Part shown: piece by piece, positions 1 to 9,636 of the stretch
Numbering within the stretch: the first letter of the stretch is position 1
Layout: each line of letters opens with the position of its first letter
Assembly (NCBI GenBank): GCA_031284195.1
Contig: JAITAI010000029.1
Span: forward strand, 1-33,092
Length of the DNA: 33,092 nt
Source: Treponema sp.
GTDB taxonomy: Bacteria; Spirochaetota; Spirochaetia; Treponematales; Breznakiellaceae
Reading direction: 5' to 3'
Made by a program: the position numbers and the translations under genes
Notes under the pieces: generated by a model
Database searches by the model: none
What the model saw: the letters and a program-made list of their open reading frames with translations, nothing else
What the model was told of the DNA's origin: nothing

Positions 1-30
1 TCGAAGATTTCTTCTTGAAGGCTTTGTGTA

Positions 31-112
31 TGCGGGGGAACAAATCCCCCGCACCCCCAGTAAGAAGCGCCCCAAGGGGCGGGGTATTAAACCCCAAAAG
101 GGCTACGCCCTT
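31..112. repeat. Cluster of four consecutive GC-rich hairpins downstream of the flavodoxin/ferredoxin gene
   Basis: Arms read directly: TGCGGGGG(31-38)/CCCCCGCA(46-53); CGCCCC(68-73)/GGGGCG(76-81); GGGGT..ACCCC around 81-95; AAGGGC(98-103)/GCCCTT(107-112). Confidence 0.6.
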
Positions 113-792
113 AAATGAATGGCATTTTGCGGACAAATATGTACACAACCATAACAAGATTCACAAATATTTCCAAAAATAACTTTATCTTTTATTTCAA
201 TATTTCCAGTTGGACATACTTTGCTACAAGTTCCACATTTATTGCATTTTTCATTGATTATATATTCTTATGCTGATTTTTTATTAATAAATCTTGAAAC
301 GAATATTTGAGCTAATGTTGTAAATATTCGTTCCTTGATCGTTGTTTTAGGAATATACGCTTTTTTAATATTGATATTGTTAACAATAGTTTTCAAATGT
401 TCATCTATGTGTTTATCTTGCATTATTTGTAATTGATTACTCATTTCAAAAATCGGCAGATAATTATCAACCATTAAAATAGTATCCGCATAATTTAATT
501 TCCAGCCCCTTTTTGTAAAATATTTTACAAGATTATTCATACATGAACCATGCATATTTCCATAAGTTCCTATAGCAAAGGTATAATTTGATTTATACTT
601 TATATTTTCAAGAAATTTCCTGATAATTCTTGGTAAAGCAAAACCATAAATCGGGAAAATAAAACCAATAATATCATCTTCAAAGTTGAAGTACCTGCCT
701 TTTAGAAGTTGTGGAATCGAATATAATTTTCCACCTATTGTTTTGGCTACAAATAAACTATTTCCAGTTGCCGTAAAGTAAAATATTGTCAT
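103..792 (-). pseudogene. EFR1-type flavodoxin + 2x[4Fe-4S] ferredoxin fusion protein, interrupted by one in-frame TAA
   Basis: Flavodoxin-like N-terminus MTIFYFTATGNSLFVAK. After the TAA at 268-270 the same frame continues EYIINEKCNKCGTCSKVCPTGNIEIKDKVIFGNICESCYGCVHICPQNAIHLRA* with two CxxCxxxCP motifs, ending at TAG 103-105. Confidence 0.75.
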
Positions 793-819
793 AAGTTCTC
801 TCTATAAATAATTCCTATA

Positions 820-848
820 ATACTATTCCATCAATAAAATCTTGTCAA
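820..848 (-). promoter_or_regulatory. Sigma70-like promoter of the EFR1 gene
   Basis: Minus strand TTGACA - 17 nt - TAGTAT, followed by a GAGAG-type RBS before the ATG at 792. Confidence 0.55.
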
Positions 849-1188
849 TCCTTTCTTGTATAAAATATTAACAAAATTTTAGGCACTATTGTGCATAACT
901 ACGTATATACGCACGCTTTCGTATATACATCCACGCGCGCCGTATAGATGACTTAACGGCGAAAAGAGGGCAGCGGGGCATTTCGTCCCGCTCCGCCGCA
1001 TATACGGCCTGACGGAGAAAAGGAAGCGGGCGCTGCATGGGAACCATTAATAACGTGTTCGACCAAGAGCAAAAAGTCCGCCGGTCTTTTCGTCCGCACT
1101 TACGCGAATTGATACTCAAGGATCCGAATAATTCGTAAAAATGAGCGTTCCTTCACAGACCCTTAGTATTTCATCGAACTCACGTTAT

Positions 1189-2166
1189 TTAGTAACCTTG
1201 ATGCTTATCTACCAGATTGCGCAACGGTTCCCCTCGGATATACCGCCCCAGATTATCCAGGGCAATCTCCATGGCCAGGGCGCTATAATCCGGGTGTAAC
1301 CCTGCATAGTGACTGGTGAGTATGACATTATCCAAGTCCCACAGGGGAGAATCCCGGGGTAAAGGCTCGATCTCGGTAACATCCAAGAGAGCAGCGGCAA
1401 TGCGTTTTGTCTGCAGAGCCTCAATCAGGGCTTTTTCATCGGTGGTAGGTCCTCGGCCTACGTTGACATAGAGGCTTGTCCGCTTCATAGCCCCCAGTTC
1501 TGCTGCACCGATGATATGGGCTGTCTCTTGGGTGTACGGAAGGATATTCACCACCACATCCGCTTCAGGGAGCAGGGCGCGTAAGTTCCTGATGGATTCG
1601 ATCCGTACATCTCCCGGCTCTGGGACTTCAGGAACCGAACGGCGCAAGGCAATAACGCGCATCCCAAAGGCCAGGGCAACCTGGGCGGTCTTTTTCCCTA
1701 TGACGCCATAACCCAGGATGAGCATGGTTTTTCCCATGAGCACTGCGGTTTCTTCAGCTGTAACATACCGCCACTCATGCTGGCTTTGCGCGGCAAAAAT
1801 CGCGGGAAAACGCCGGTTCCAAGCCAAGAGCAAGCCAAAAATATGCTCTGCTAACTGCTGTCCGTGTATTCCAGAGGTGGATGTTACCTTGAAAGGCCGA
1901 TCCTTTAATTCAGGATACTGTTGCAGCCCGTCCGCTCCAGCAGACCAGAGCTGTACCCACCTCAGATGAGGCATCCGGGGGAGTAAATGCCACGGTACAA
2001 AACCCATGAGAATTTCTACGGTATTAAGGTCCGGTTCTAATGTGGTAGTATCCGTTCTAATCCGTACATCCCGGCCGTCTCCTGCCTGCTGGAGCTGTTT
2101 CTCTATATCCGGCGGCACCCGATCCGCTGGCAAGGTAACCAGGATAGTTCCTTTATATTGATCCAT
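1189..2166 (-). CDS. D-isomer-specific 2-hydroxyacid dehydrogenase (NAD-binding)
   Basis: MGKTMLILGYGVIGKKTAQVALAFGMRV Rossmann motif, VNVGRGPTTDEKALIEAL and ALLDVTEIEPLPRDSPLWDLDNVILTSHYAG. ATG at 2166 (MDQYKGTILV) preferred over the TTG at 2202 in the ORF track. Confidence 0.9.
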   Translation of the reverse strand: MDQYKGTILVTLPADRVPPDIEKQLQQAGDGRDVRIRTDTTTLEPDLNTVEILMGFVPWHLLPRMPHLRWVQLWSAGADGLQQYPELKDRPFKVTSTSGIHGQQLAEHIFGLLLAWNRRFPAIFAAQSQHEWRYVTAEETAVLMGKTMLILGYGVIGKKTAQVALAFGMRVIALRRSVPEVPEPGDVRIESIRNLRALLPEADVVVNILPYTQETAHIIGAAELGAMKRTSLYVNVGRGPTTDEKALIEALQTKRIAAALLDVTEIEPLPRDSPLWDLDNVILTSHYAGLHPDYSALAMEIALDNLGRYIRGEPLRNLVDKHQGY

Positions 2167-2236
2167 AGGCTTACCATAGAGTATTATGAGGTTCAATGGC
2201 AAGAGGATGTGTCGGTACTACTAGGAGGAAGATAGG

Positions 2237-2755
2237 ATGAGGAACAGCGGGTACGTGTATAGTAATGGGCAGATCCAACTGCGGTTTGCTGAACCCCAAG
2301 ACAGTGCGCTGATACTACAGTTTATCCGGGAATTGGCAGCGTACGAACACTTAGAGGATCAGGTTGAGGCCACTGAGGAAAGGCTCAGGCAGTACCTTTT
2401 TGAGGAAAACAAAGGAGAAGTGATCATCGGTGAATACGCCAGGGTTCCTGCAGGGTTTGCCCTGTTCTTTCATAACTTTTCTACTTTCTTGGGAAAACCG
2501 GGTATCTATATAGAAGACGTATTTGTCAAACCAGAACTGCGGGGCCGGGGAATTGGCAAAACCTTGCTCTCTTTCATTGCAGGATTAGCAGTGGAACGGA
2601 ACTGCGGACGCCTGGAGTGGGCCTGTCTGAATTGGAATGAGCCTGCTATTGGGTTTTACCTGAGTCAGGGGGCGCTTCCCCTGAAGGAATGGACCGCCTA
2701 CCGGATTACGGGAGAGGCCATAAAAACCTTGGCAGCTGCGTCCTGTCCCGGATAA
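2237..2755 (+). CDS. GNAT family N-acetyltransferase
   Basis: IYIEDVFVKPELRGRGIGKTLLSFIAGLAVERNCGRLEWACLNWNEPAIGFYLSQGA; AGGAGG RBS upstream. Confidence 0.9.
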   Translation: MRNSGYVYSNGQIQLRFAEPQDSALILQFIRELAAYEHLEDQVEATEERLRQYLFEENKGEVIIGEYARVPAGFALFFHNFSTFLGKPGIYIEDVFVKPELRGRGIGKTLLSFIAGLAVERNCGRLEWACLNWNEPAIGFYLSQGALPLKEWTAYRITGEAIKTLAAASCPG

Positions 2756-2974
2756 ACCGAGAGAAACCTGCCAAAGAGCAGGGACTACGGGATCGAGAGA
2801 AATCCCCCTGCTTCTAAGGTTTTCTATGCGTTTCCCCTGCCTTCTACCAAAACGCCGCCAATCATGGGTATTCAGGGCCCAGTAAGGGATAGGTTCCATG
2901 AAGAGGCGTTTTTCAGGCAGTACCCTCCTACCGAATAGACATCCTGCTCATAATAACGAATAGTATAACGAGGC

Positions 2975-3000
2975 GGTTTCAAAAGGTCAGATTTTGAGAC
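2975..3000. repeat. Dispersed palindrome family copy (GTTTCAAAA..TTTTGARAC)
   Basis: GGTTTCAAAAGGTCAGATTTTGAGAC. Confidence 0.5.
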
Positions 3001-3047
3001 ACTCTTTTTAAAGGACAGACCGGTTTTTTATACCAGTTGGAGGAATC

Positions 3048-4229
3048 ATGTGTTCTGATGAGATCAAGCGCTGTATAGAAAAGTATTACCCCAAAGGGGT
3101 AGCCATTCGTCATCACCTGCATCAATACCCTGAACTTTCTGAACAAGAGGTGGAAACTGCAAGGTTGGTGGTAGATACCCTCAAGGAATATGGGATCGAA
3201 ACCCGCCAGGGCATCGCGGGAAACGGGGTCCTGGGTATTATCCGGGGAAAACAACCCGGTAAAACAGTGCTCTTGCGGGCAGATATGGATGCCCTAGAGG
3301 TGAATGAAGCCACGGATGTGGCATACAAATCAAAGCGTCCGGGTATTATGCACGCTTGCGGACATGATGGACACACCGCAGGACTGTTGATGGCGGCTAT
3401 GGCCCTCTCTGAATTAAAGGCCCATATTCCCGGTACAATAAAACTGATGTTCCAGCCTGCAGAAGAAACCGTAGGAGGCGCCCAAAGGATGATCCAGGCA
3501 GGTATTTTGGAAAATCCCCAAGTTGATGCGGCTTTCGGCTGTCATCTTTGGGGGCAAATACCCGAAGGTATGGTATGGGTTAAAAGCGGACCGGTCATGG
3601 CTTCCCCCGACGAATTCCGCATTATCCTCAAAGGCCGAGGGGGACACGGCGGGCTGCCCCATCTTGGGGTGGATCCTGTCGTCATGGCCGCCGAGGTTAT
3701 CTTGCAGTTTCAAACTATTGTGAGCCGCCGCAGGAATCCTCTCGATCCGGCAGTGGTGTCGATATGTATGATACAAGGCGGGGAAACCCATAATGTGATT
3801 CCCGGGGAAGTACAGATGATAGGGACTATCAGGACCTTTAGTAAGGAACTACGGGATTTTATCCCTCAAGAAATGGAAAGGATCCTCCAAGGCATTACCT
3901 TAGCCGCCGGGGGTTCCTATACGTTGGAGGTATGTAAACGGTTTCCCCCGCTCATTAATGATCCTGCGGCCACGGGGATTGTACGGGAAGCAGCAAAAAA
4001 GATCCTCGGACCGGAAAAGGTCAGGGATGCAGCAGAGGCGAACATGGCCGGGGAAGACTTTGCCTATATTGCGGAAAAGGTGAAGGCTTCGTTTTTCTTT
4101 GTGGGGATTGCAAAGGGTGAGACGCCGCTTATCCATCATAGTCCTTATTTCCAATGGGATGATCCGGTGCTTATCACTGCGGCGAGCTGTCTGTGTCAGG
4201 CAGCGCTTGATTTTTTGCACACCCCCTGA
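3048..4229 (+). CDS. M20 family metallopeptidase / N-acyl-amino-acid amidohydrolase (HipO-like)
   Basis: LLRADMDALEV, MHACGHDGHTAGLL, FQPAEETVGGAQRMI, GRGGHGGLPHLGVDPV, AGEDFAYIAE; GGAGG RBS. Confidence 0.92.
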   Translation: MCSDEIKRCIEKYYPKGVAIRHHLHQYPELSEQEVETARLVVDTLKEYGIETRQGIAGNGVLGIIRGKQPGKTVLLRADMDALEVNEATDVAYKSKRPGIMHACGHDGHTAGLLMAAMALSELKAHIPGTIKLMFQPAEETVGGAQRMIQAGILENPQVDAAFGCHLWGQIPEGMVWVKSGPVMASPDEFRIILKGRGGHGGLPHLGVDPVVMAAEVILQFQTIVSRRRNPLDPAVVSICMIQGGETHNVIPGEVQMIGTIRTFSKELRDFIPQEMERILQGITLAAGGSYTLEVCKRFPPLINDPAATGIVREAAKKILGPEKVRDAAEANMAGEDFAYIAEKVKASFFFVGIAKGETPLIHHSPYFQWDDPVLITAASCLCQAALDFLHTP

Positions 4230-4378
4230 AACGGCTTCGCACGCTGTACTGCAGGAGCAACAGGCCCTTTCATCCAGCGCCTGCATGAAGGGAGCCGGTC
4301 TTTTGGTGGCCTACGATCACTTTACCACCGGTATCCTGGCTGCACCGAAGGTAGACTTATGGAGGATTCCTCCTTTCT

Positions 4379-4439
4379 GTTATTAACTCATGATACGCAC
4401 CATACGTAGATTGGCCTCTGCATAACATGAGTTAATAAC
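4379..4439. repeat. 14-bp perfect inverted repeat flanking the tandem array
   Basis: GTTATTAACTCATG (4379-4392) and CATGAGTTAATAAC (4426-4439). A related CATGAGTTATTAA lies at ~4935. Confidence 0.65.
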
Positions 4440-4463
4440 TCCGGTTTCCCGGCTTTTAACTCA

Positions 4464-4799
4464 GATCTCCGGGTTCAGAACCCGGATAATTCCCCTCCGA
4501 GTCGAATGAGTGCGGTTCAAAGCCCCGATAGTTCCCCTCCAAGCCGAATGAGTACTGTTCAAAGCCCCGATAGTTCCCCTCCGAGCGGAACTAGTTCAGT
4601 TCAGAGCCCGGATAATTCCTCTCTGAGTCGAATGAGTGCGGTTCAAAGCCCCGATAGTTCCTCTCCAAGTCAAATGAGTGCTGCTTAGAGCCCGGATAAT
4701 TCCTCTCCGAGCCGAATGAGTGCTGCTTAGAGACCCGATAGTTCCCCTGCGAGCCGAATGAGTGCGGTTCAAAGCCCCGGTAATTCCCCTGCGAACCGA
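4464..4799. repeat. 42-bp minisatellite-like tandem repeat, about 8 copies (first one divergent)
   Basis: Unit ATGAGTGCGGTTCAAAGCCCCGATAGTTCCCCTCCRAGCCGA repeats with exact 42-nt period at 4506, 4548, 4590, 4632, 4674, 4716 and 4758. Copies at 4674 and 4716 carry in-frame TAG, so a coding role is unlikely. Confidence 0.9.
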
Positions 4800-4833
4800 A
4801 TTAATCTGTTCTCAGGCTGAATTACCGGGGCTT
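4772..4833. repeat. Inverted repeat closing the tandem array
   Basis: AAGCCCCGGTAATTC (4772-4786) versus GAATTACCGGGGCTT (4819-4833), 15-bp perfect arms. Confidence 0.65.
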
Positions 4834-4955
4834 GGGGGAATTTTCTAGGGTGAAGTGGAAATACCGCGGCGGAACTCCGATTTCCGGGCTTAACTCCTAT
4901 TACGCTCTATACGGAGAAAGCGGCCTCTGCGTAACATGAGTTATTAAATTGAAGG

Positions 4956-4982
4956 GGTTTCAAAATGTCAAATCTTGAAACC
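4956..4982. repeat. Dispersed palindrome family copy
   Basis: GGTTTCAAAATGTCAAATCTTGAAACC. Confidence 0.6.
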
Positions 4983-5000
4983 GCAACCTGAGATATAAGG

Positions 5001-5028
5001 GAAAAAGCAGACGATCGTCCGCTTTTTC
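5001..5028. terminator. Near-perfect 28-bp palindrome, possible bidirectional terminator between convergent genes
   Basis: GAAAAAGCAGACGATCGTCCGCTTTTTC; self-complementary except one A/C pair (seen twice by symmetry), with A and T tracts at the ends. Confidence 0.5.
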
Positions 5029-5328
5029 AGAAGCCAGTTTCATCGGACCCTAGTCCATACTAACCGAATTTTAAAACTGACTTCAAAAATGGAGCTGCCT
5101 TTTCTTTTTAGACAACCCCTCCCTCGCGTAGACTCGAACCACGGACCCAGTGTTTAAAGCCTGGAAGACACCCTGCTTTCAGGATCATCAAACAACCGTC
5201 TAAGTGCTTATAGTATAAGGAATTACATAGGCGTAAGCCCCTTTCAGAGTTTGCCTATGTTGCGCCTGATAGGTGCAGGGTAGGCCCCTCAATGATGTCT
5301 ATGGAAAGGGGTAAAGTCCATAGCTGCC

Positions 5329-6708
5329 TTACAGATCCAAAGCAAAAATCTTGCTCTTCCGGATCCGGTCGTACTGCTTGCGGCGGCGATCAGGGAGGCT
5401 TTCCACAAAACATTCCGTAAAGCCTAGAAATTCGAACCAGTCATGGGTATGGGTGGTGAGTACAAAAACCCGGCGAAGATCCTGTTTGACGGCCCGGTCA
5501 ATGAGACAACGGACAATACGCCGTCCCAAGCCCATGTCCGTATATGCCGGATCAGTGGCCACTGCGGCAATCTCCCCCTGTCCTTCTCCCCAATGGTGGA
5601 GGGAGCCGCAGGCGTGAACCGATCCGTCAATCTCAAACACCACATAATCCGCCTGTTTTTCTTGGATCTGCTCTGGGGTACGCCGCACCAGATTACCCTG
5701 CTGCACCAGGGGTTCCATAAGCCGTAGAATACCGGGAATATCTGCGGTTTTCAAAGGACGAATGGCCTCGTATTCGTCGGCATATACCATGGTTCCGACT
5801 CCCAAGTTGGAAAAAAGTTCCCGAAGAATAGCCCCTTCTTCCCGGCCGTCGATGATATGGACCCGTTCCACCCCGGCTTTAGAGGCATTCAGCGCCAAAC
5901 GGAGTTCTTGTAAAGGCCGGTCTTCGGTTCCCGGCCCCTGGAGCAGTTCATTGGTCTCCAGAATGGCCTCGACTTCCGGTGGGGCCAAGCGAACAATACG
6001 GCCGGTTGGCCCTACTTCAATATGCTTGGGTATGGCATAGGCCCCAGTCTGAAGACCCTCATGTACCGAAATGATGAAGAGCTTCACCGCTCCCAAGGCG
6101 CCGGAAGCGGAAAGGGCAATCTCATCGCTGGGCACATTATAGGGTTTCCCCGAAGGACTCCAGCCAATACAGGGGAGAATGGGTACCATCCCCAGTTGGA
6201 GTACCCGCTTGATTGAGTCTGTCAGGATCCGGTCCACAGTGCCGGTGTTTTCCATATCCAGCCCTTCACACACCCCCAGCCCCCGAGCCCGGACAAAATT
6301 CCCAATCACCGCATCCACCCGGTCCGCTGAAAGGCCGGTGATGAACCGGGTGGCCACATCAAAGGCCGCCATCTCCACAAAGGGAATCGCCGCAGCAGTG
6401 GTGATCCGGCTCTCCCTCCGGTACTGTGAAACAATCCTGTATTCCTGTAATACCGCGTCGATCCGTTCTTTGGCGCCAGGCACAATCACCACCCGGAACC
6501 CAGTCCGGGCGAGGAGGGCCAGGTCCTTCATTAAATAGGAAAAAGCCGGATCTTGGGTAACGGGAAAATCAATCTTAAACACCATGGTAGAACCATCAAA
6601 ACGGCTCTGGTAATGAAAGGCTTCTCTGATGAGATCCACCGGTGGCAAGGAGGTTTTGGTCATAGGTTCATCATAGTACAGAGGCATTATTTTTACCATA
6701 ATATCCAA
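5329..6708 (-). CDS. argA: Amino-acid N-acetyltransferase (N-acetylglutamate synthase, AAK kinase-like + GNAT domains)
   Basis: AAK-domain sequence (VVIVPGAKERIDAVL; ILPCIGWSPSGKPYNVPSDEIALSASGALGAVKLFIIS) followed by GNAT domain (EIAAVATDPAYTDMGLGRRIVRCLIDRAVKQDLRRVFVLTTHTHDWFEFLGF). Exact start (6708 TTG or a nearby downstream ATG) uncertain. Confidence 0.85.
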   Translation of the reverse strand: MDIMVKIMPLYYDEPMTKTSLPPVDLIREAFHYQSRFDGSTMVFKIDFPVTQDPAFSYLMKDLALLARTGFRVVIVPGAKERIDAVLQEYRIVSQYRRESRITTAAAIPFVEMAAFDVATRFITGLSADRVDAVIGNFVRARGLGVCEGLDMENTGTVDRILTDSIKRVLQLGMVPILPCIGWSPSGKPYNVPSDEIALSASGALGAVKLFIISVHEGLQTGAYAIPKHIEVGPTGRIVRLAPPEVEAILETNELLQGPGTEDRPLQELRLALNASKAGVERVHIIDGREEGAILRELFSNLGVGTMVYADEYEAIRPLKTADIPGILRLMEPLVQQGNLVRRTPEQIQEKQADYVVFEIDGSVHACGSLHHWGEGQGEIAAVATDPAYTDMGLGRRIVRCLIDRAVKQDLRRVFVLTTHTHDWFEFLGFTECFVESLPDRRRKQYDRIRKSKIFALDL

Positions 6709-7056
6709 ATTTGATTTGACTTATGAAAAATTTTTATATAATTATCTTAACATACTTCTATTTTTATTATAATAATTATAAAATTATCTTCGAGTAAAAC
6801 ATAAAATGCTTTTACTTGAAAGTACCTGGTAGGCGCCAGTAAACGGATGTCTAAGATACAAAGAGATATATTAGAAAAAATAAAATTTAAAAAATCACGT
6901 ATTAAAAGCCAGTTCCAAAATTTGGTTATGCGGTCTAATAGTTGGCACTTGTAGTTTCAGGCTCAGGCTTGGCTACCCTGCGTTTTTTAAGGCAGCAGTT
7001 CCAAAAATCCACGGGGGATTGCCTTTTAAGTAAACAGTAGGAAAGGGGATATAGTA

Positions 7057-9636
7057 GTGCAAGAGCAGTCCTTTCATAGTAACGTACCCATAAGTCCGGA
7101 TACCGGCATATACCTAGAGCGGTCCCGTATGCACCAGTTACTGGAACAAGCAGTACAGAGTCCTTTGGTTATGGTAGTAGCAGGCGCAGGGTATGGTAAA
7201 ACCCATGTGGTGTATTCGTTTGCCAAGACACAGGAGTATCATACTGTGTGGATGCAACTTTCAGAGCGGGATAATAATCCAGAGCGATTCTGGGAAAATT
7301 GCGTCCAAGCAGTGGCATGTATCAACAAGGAACGGGCTGCTCAGCTTGAAACCATCAGGTTCCCGGAAACCAACCGGCAATTCGATTGGTTTATCTCCAG
7401 TATTCAGAACAGCCGCATTCCTCGCAAGAAATATATGTTTGTCTATGATGATTTTCATTTCCTCCGCGAAAGAGCGGTCTTGGGTTTTTTGGAACGTTTC
7501 TTCAATATACCCTTCCTGAATATTACCTTTGTCCTTATATCCCGGACCAAACCGGCCATTAATACGGTCAATTTCTTTGCCCGAAGGTTGCTGACGCAAA
7601 TCACCGAAGATGATCTGCGATTTAGCCCGCAGGAAATGCTCGATTATTTTCAGCTTCAGGGTATTACCCTGCCATCACAAGCCGCGATGGATCTGTATTA
7701 TGATACTGAAGGCTGGATCTTCGCCTTGCAGCTCGCCAGACTGTCTCTAAAACAGAAGAACAGCGTGGCAGATTATGGACGATCCTCTATGCGTTCAAAT
7801 ATATTCACCCTCATTGAAGAGGGGATATTTTCCTCCATATCGCAGGATTTACAGAAATACCTCATCACTTTATCCCTCATTGAGCATTGGCCCCTGGCGC
7901 TCCTCATAGAATTGGCCCCGGATCAGAACCTTATCCAGGAAATGGAACGGATCGGGTCCTTTATCCGCTATGACATCTATTTGAATGCCTATCAGATCCA
8001 TCATCTATTCTTGGAATATTTAAACCGGCACCAGCAACGCCTGACTGAGGAAGAAAAACAAGCGGTGTACGCTAAAGCAGCCCGGTGGTGCGCGGCGAAC
8101 AACCTGAAAATGGACGCTATAAGTTATTATGAAAAAGCCCAGGCCTATACAGAACTGATCCAACTGGTCTATACCTTTCCCTTGGCTTTGTCAGACCGTA
8201 TAGCGGAATTTTTGCTCCATATTCTGGACCGGGCCCCCCCAGAAGCTTATACTCAAAACGCCTCTGCCTATATCCTCTATACCCGGCTCCTCTTTACCCT
8301 GAGGAAGTTTGAAGTATGTACCCAAAAGCTCGGGGAGATCATCCAACACTTTGAAACCCTCCCTCCCTCTCAGTTTAACTACCGGGTCCTCTATGGTTGT
8401 TACAACAACCTGGGCTTTGTGGGGCTTATCTCCAGCCTCTATACCCACCGCTATGACTTTGTACCCTATTTTGAAAAAGGCCATTACTATAGCATCTTAA
8501 GTAACCATGAACTGCACGGTTCAGTTACCATTATGAGCCTTGGTTCTTATGCATGCTGGTTTGACGGTACCGAAAAAACGGACTTGGACCAGTATCTTCA
8601 GGCGATAAGCACCATAGTTCCCTATATATCCATATCTATGAACGGCTGCACCTATGGTATGGACGATCTCATCCGGGCAGAACTGGCCTATTTCAAAGGG
8701 GATATTCCCAAAGCAGAACGATTGGGCTACCAGGCCCTGTACAAGGCGCAGAACCGCAAGCAATACGAAATTGAAACCCGGGCCATTTTCTATTTGTTAC
8801 GGATCCATATATACCAGGGGAACTCCGACGCTATCCAGACCCTCTTCAAACGCTTAGAGGCCCAGCGAGATATCCGGGAATACATAAATCGGTACACCCT
8901 CTTCGATATCGTGAGCGGGTGGTTTTACATCCAGATAGGCCAAAGTACCCGGACTGCCTCCTGGTTAACCGAGGATTTAGAAGAAGGGGAATTACATTCC
9001 CTTATGTACGGTATGGAAATCCTGGTACAGGCCCAGTATTATCTGGCCCAAAAAAACTACTCCCGGGTACTTGATGTGCTGCATACCCAGAGAAGCTCCT
9101 ATGGGCTTGAGTATTTCTTATTAGGGAAAATAGAAAAGGCTATCCTGGAACTGATTTGCCAGTATCATACGGGTGCACAAGTAGACGCTATCAGGGCTTT
9201 GGAAGCGGCTTACCAACTGGCCCTGCCCTATGCTCTGGATATGCCCTTTATCGAACAGGGAATGGATATGGGTCTTTTGGCTGGTGCAGCCTTGAAAGCC
9301 CCCTCGTGCAGTATACCCCGGGACTGGCTCGAAAATATCCGGCGGCATGCTTCGACCTATGGGAAGCAGCTTATGATAATAGCTACCCGGTACCAGCAAG
9401 CGAATCCAGGGCCTCTTCTAGATGCCCTGTCTCCACGGGAACAAGCGGTTCTGTTTAGCCTTTCCCAAGGGCTGAACAGAGAACAGATCGCCCAGAATGC
9501 GGCCCTGTCGATTAATACCGTCAAAAACACGATCTCCTGTTTGTACCGTAAGCTTGGTGCTGTGAACCGGGCAGACGCCATACGAATTGCCATTGCTACA
9601 GGTCTACTCCAGGATAAGGACAGGCCAAACATATAA
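7057..9636 (+). CDS. Large LuxR-family (LAL/MalT-like, STAND ATPase) transcriptional regulator
   Basis: GTG start after AGGAAAGGGG RBS. N-terminal P-loop VMVVAGAGYGKTHVV, Walker-B-like YMFVYDDFHFL, C-terminal LuxR HTH LSPREQAVLFSLSQGLNREQIAQNAALSINTVKNTISCLYRKLGAVNRADAIRIA. Confidence 0.93.
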   Translation: MQEQSFHSNVPISPDTGIYLERSRMHQLLEQAVQSPLVMVVAGAGYGKTHVVYSFAKTQEYHTVWMQLSERDNNPERFWENCVQAVACINKERAAQLETIRFPETNRQFDWFISSIQNSRIPRKKYMFVYDDFHFLRERAVLGFLERFFNIPFLNITFVLISRTKPAINTVNFFARRLLTQITEDDLRFSPQEMLDYFQLQGITLPSQAAMDLYYDTEGWIFALQLARLSLKQKNSVADYGRSSMRSNIFTLIEEGIFSSISQDLQKYLITLSLIEHWPLALLIELAPDQNLIQEMERIGSFIRYDIYLNAYQIHHLFLEYLNRHQQRLTEEEKQAVYAKAARWCAANNLKMDAISYYEKAQAYTELIQLVYTFPLALSDRIAEFLLHILDRAPPEAYTQNASAYILYTRLLFTLRKFEVCTQKLGEIIQHFETLPPSQFNYRVLYGCYNNLGFVGLISSLYTHRYDFVPYFEKGHYYSILSNHELHGSVTIMSLGSYACWFDGTEKTDLDQYLQAISTIVPYISISMNGCTYGMDDLIRAELAYFKGDIPKAERLGYQALYKAQNRKQYEIETRAIFYLLRIHIYQGNSDAIQTLFKRLEAQRDIREYINRYTLFDIVSGWFYIQIGQSTRTASWLTEDLEEGELHSLMYGMEILVQAQYYLAQKNYSRVLDVLHTQRSSYGLEYFLLGKIEKAILELICQYHTGAQVDAIRALEAAYQLALPYALDMPFIEQGMDMGLLAGAALKAPSCSIPRDWLENIRRHASTYGKQLMIIATRYQQANPGPLLDALSPREQAVLFSLSQGLNREQIAQNAALSINTVKNTISCLYRKLGAVNRADAIRIAIATGLLQDKDRPNI

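Noticed and set aside
886-1119. 77-aa minus-strand ORF
   Set aside because: Arg/Cys-rich composition, no family resemblance and no RBS; likely non-coding GC-rich intergenic or remnant DNA.
4506-4688. 60-aa ORF MSAVQSPDSSPPSR.. as a repeat protein
   Set aside because: Arises only because 42 is a multiple of 3. TAG stops occur in later repeats and no RBS or longer frame exists.
4464-4799. Tandem 42-bp array as a CRISPR
   Set aside because: Units are contiguous with no variable spacers; it is a minisatellite-type repeat.
5110-5215. Functional tRNA gene on the minus strand
   Set aside because: T-arm is good but there is no acceptor stem, the anticodon loop is 14 nt and no CCA is present; kept only as a low-interest finding.
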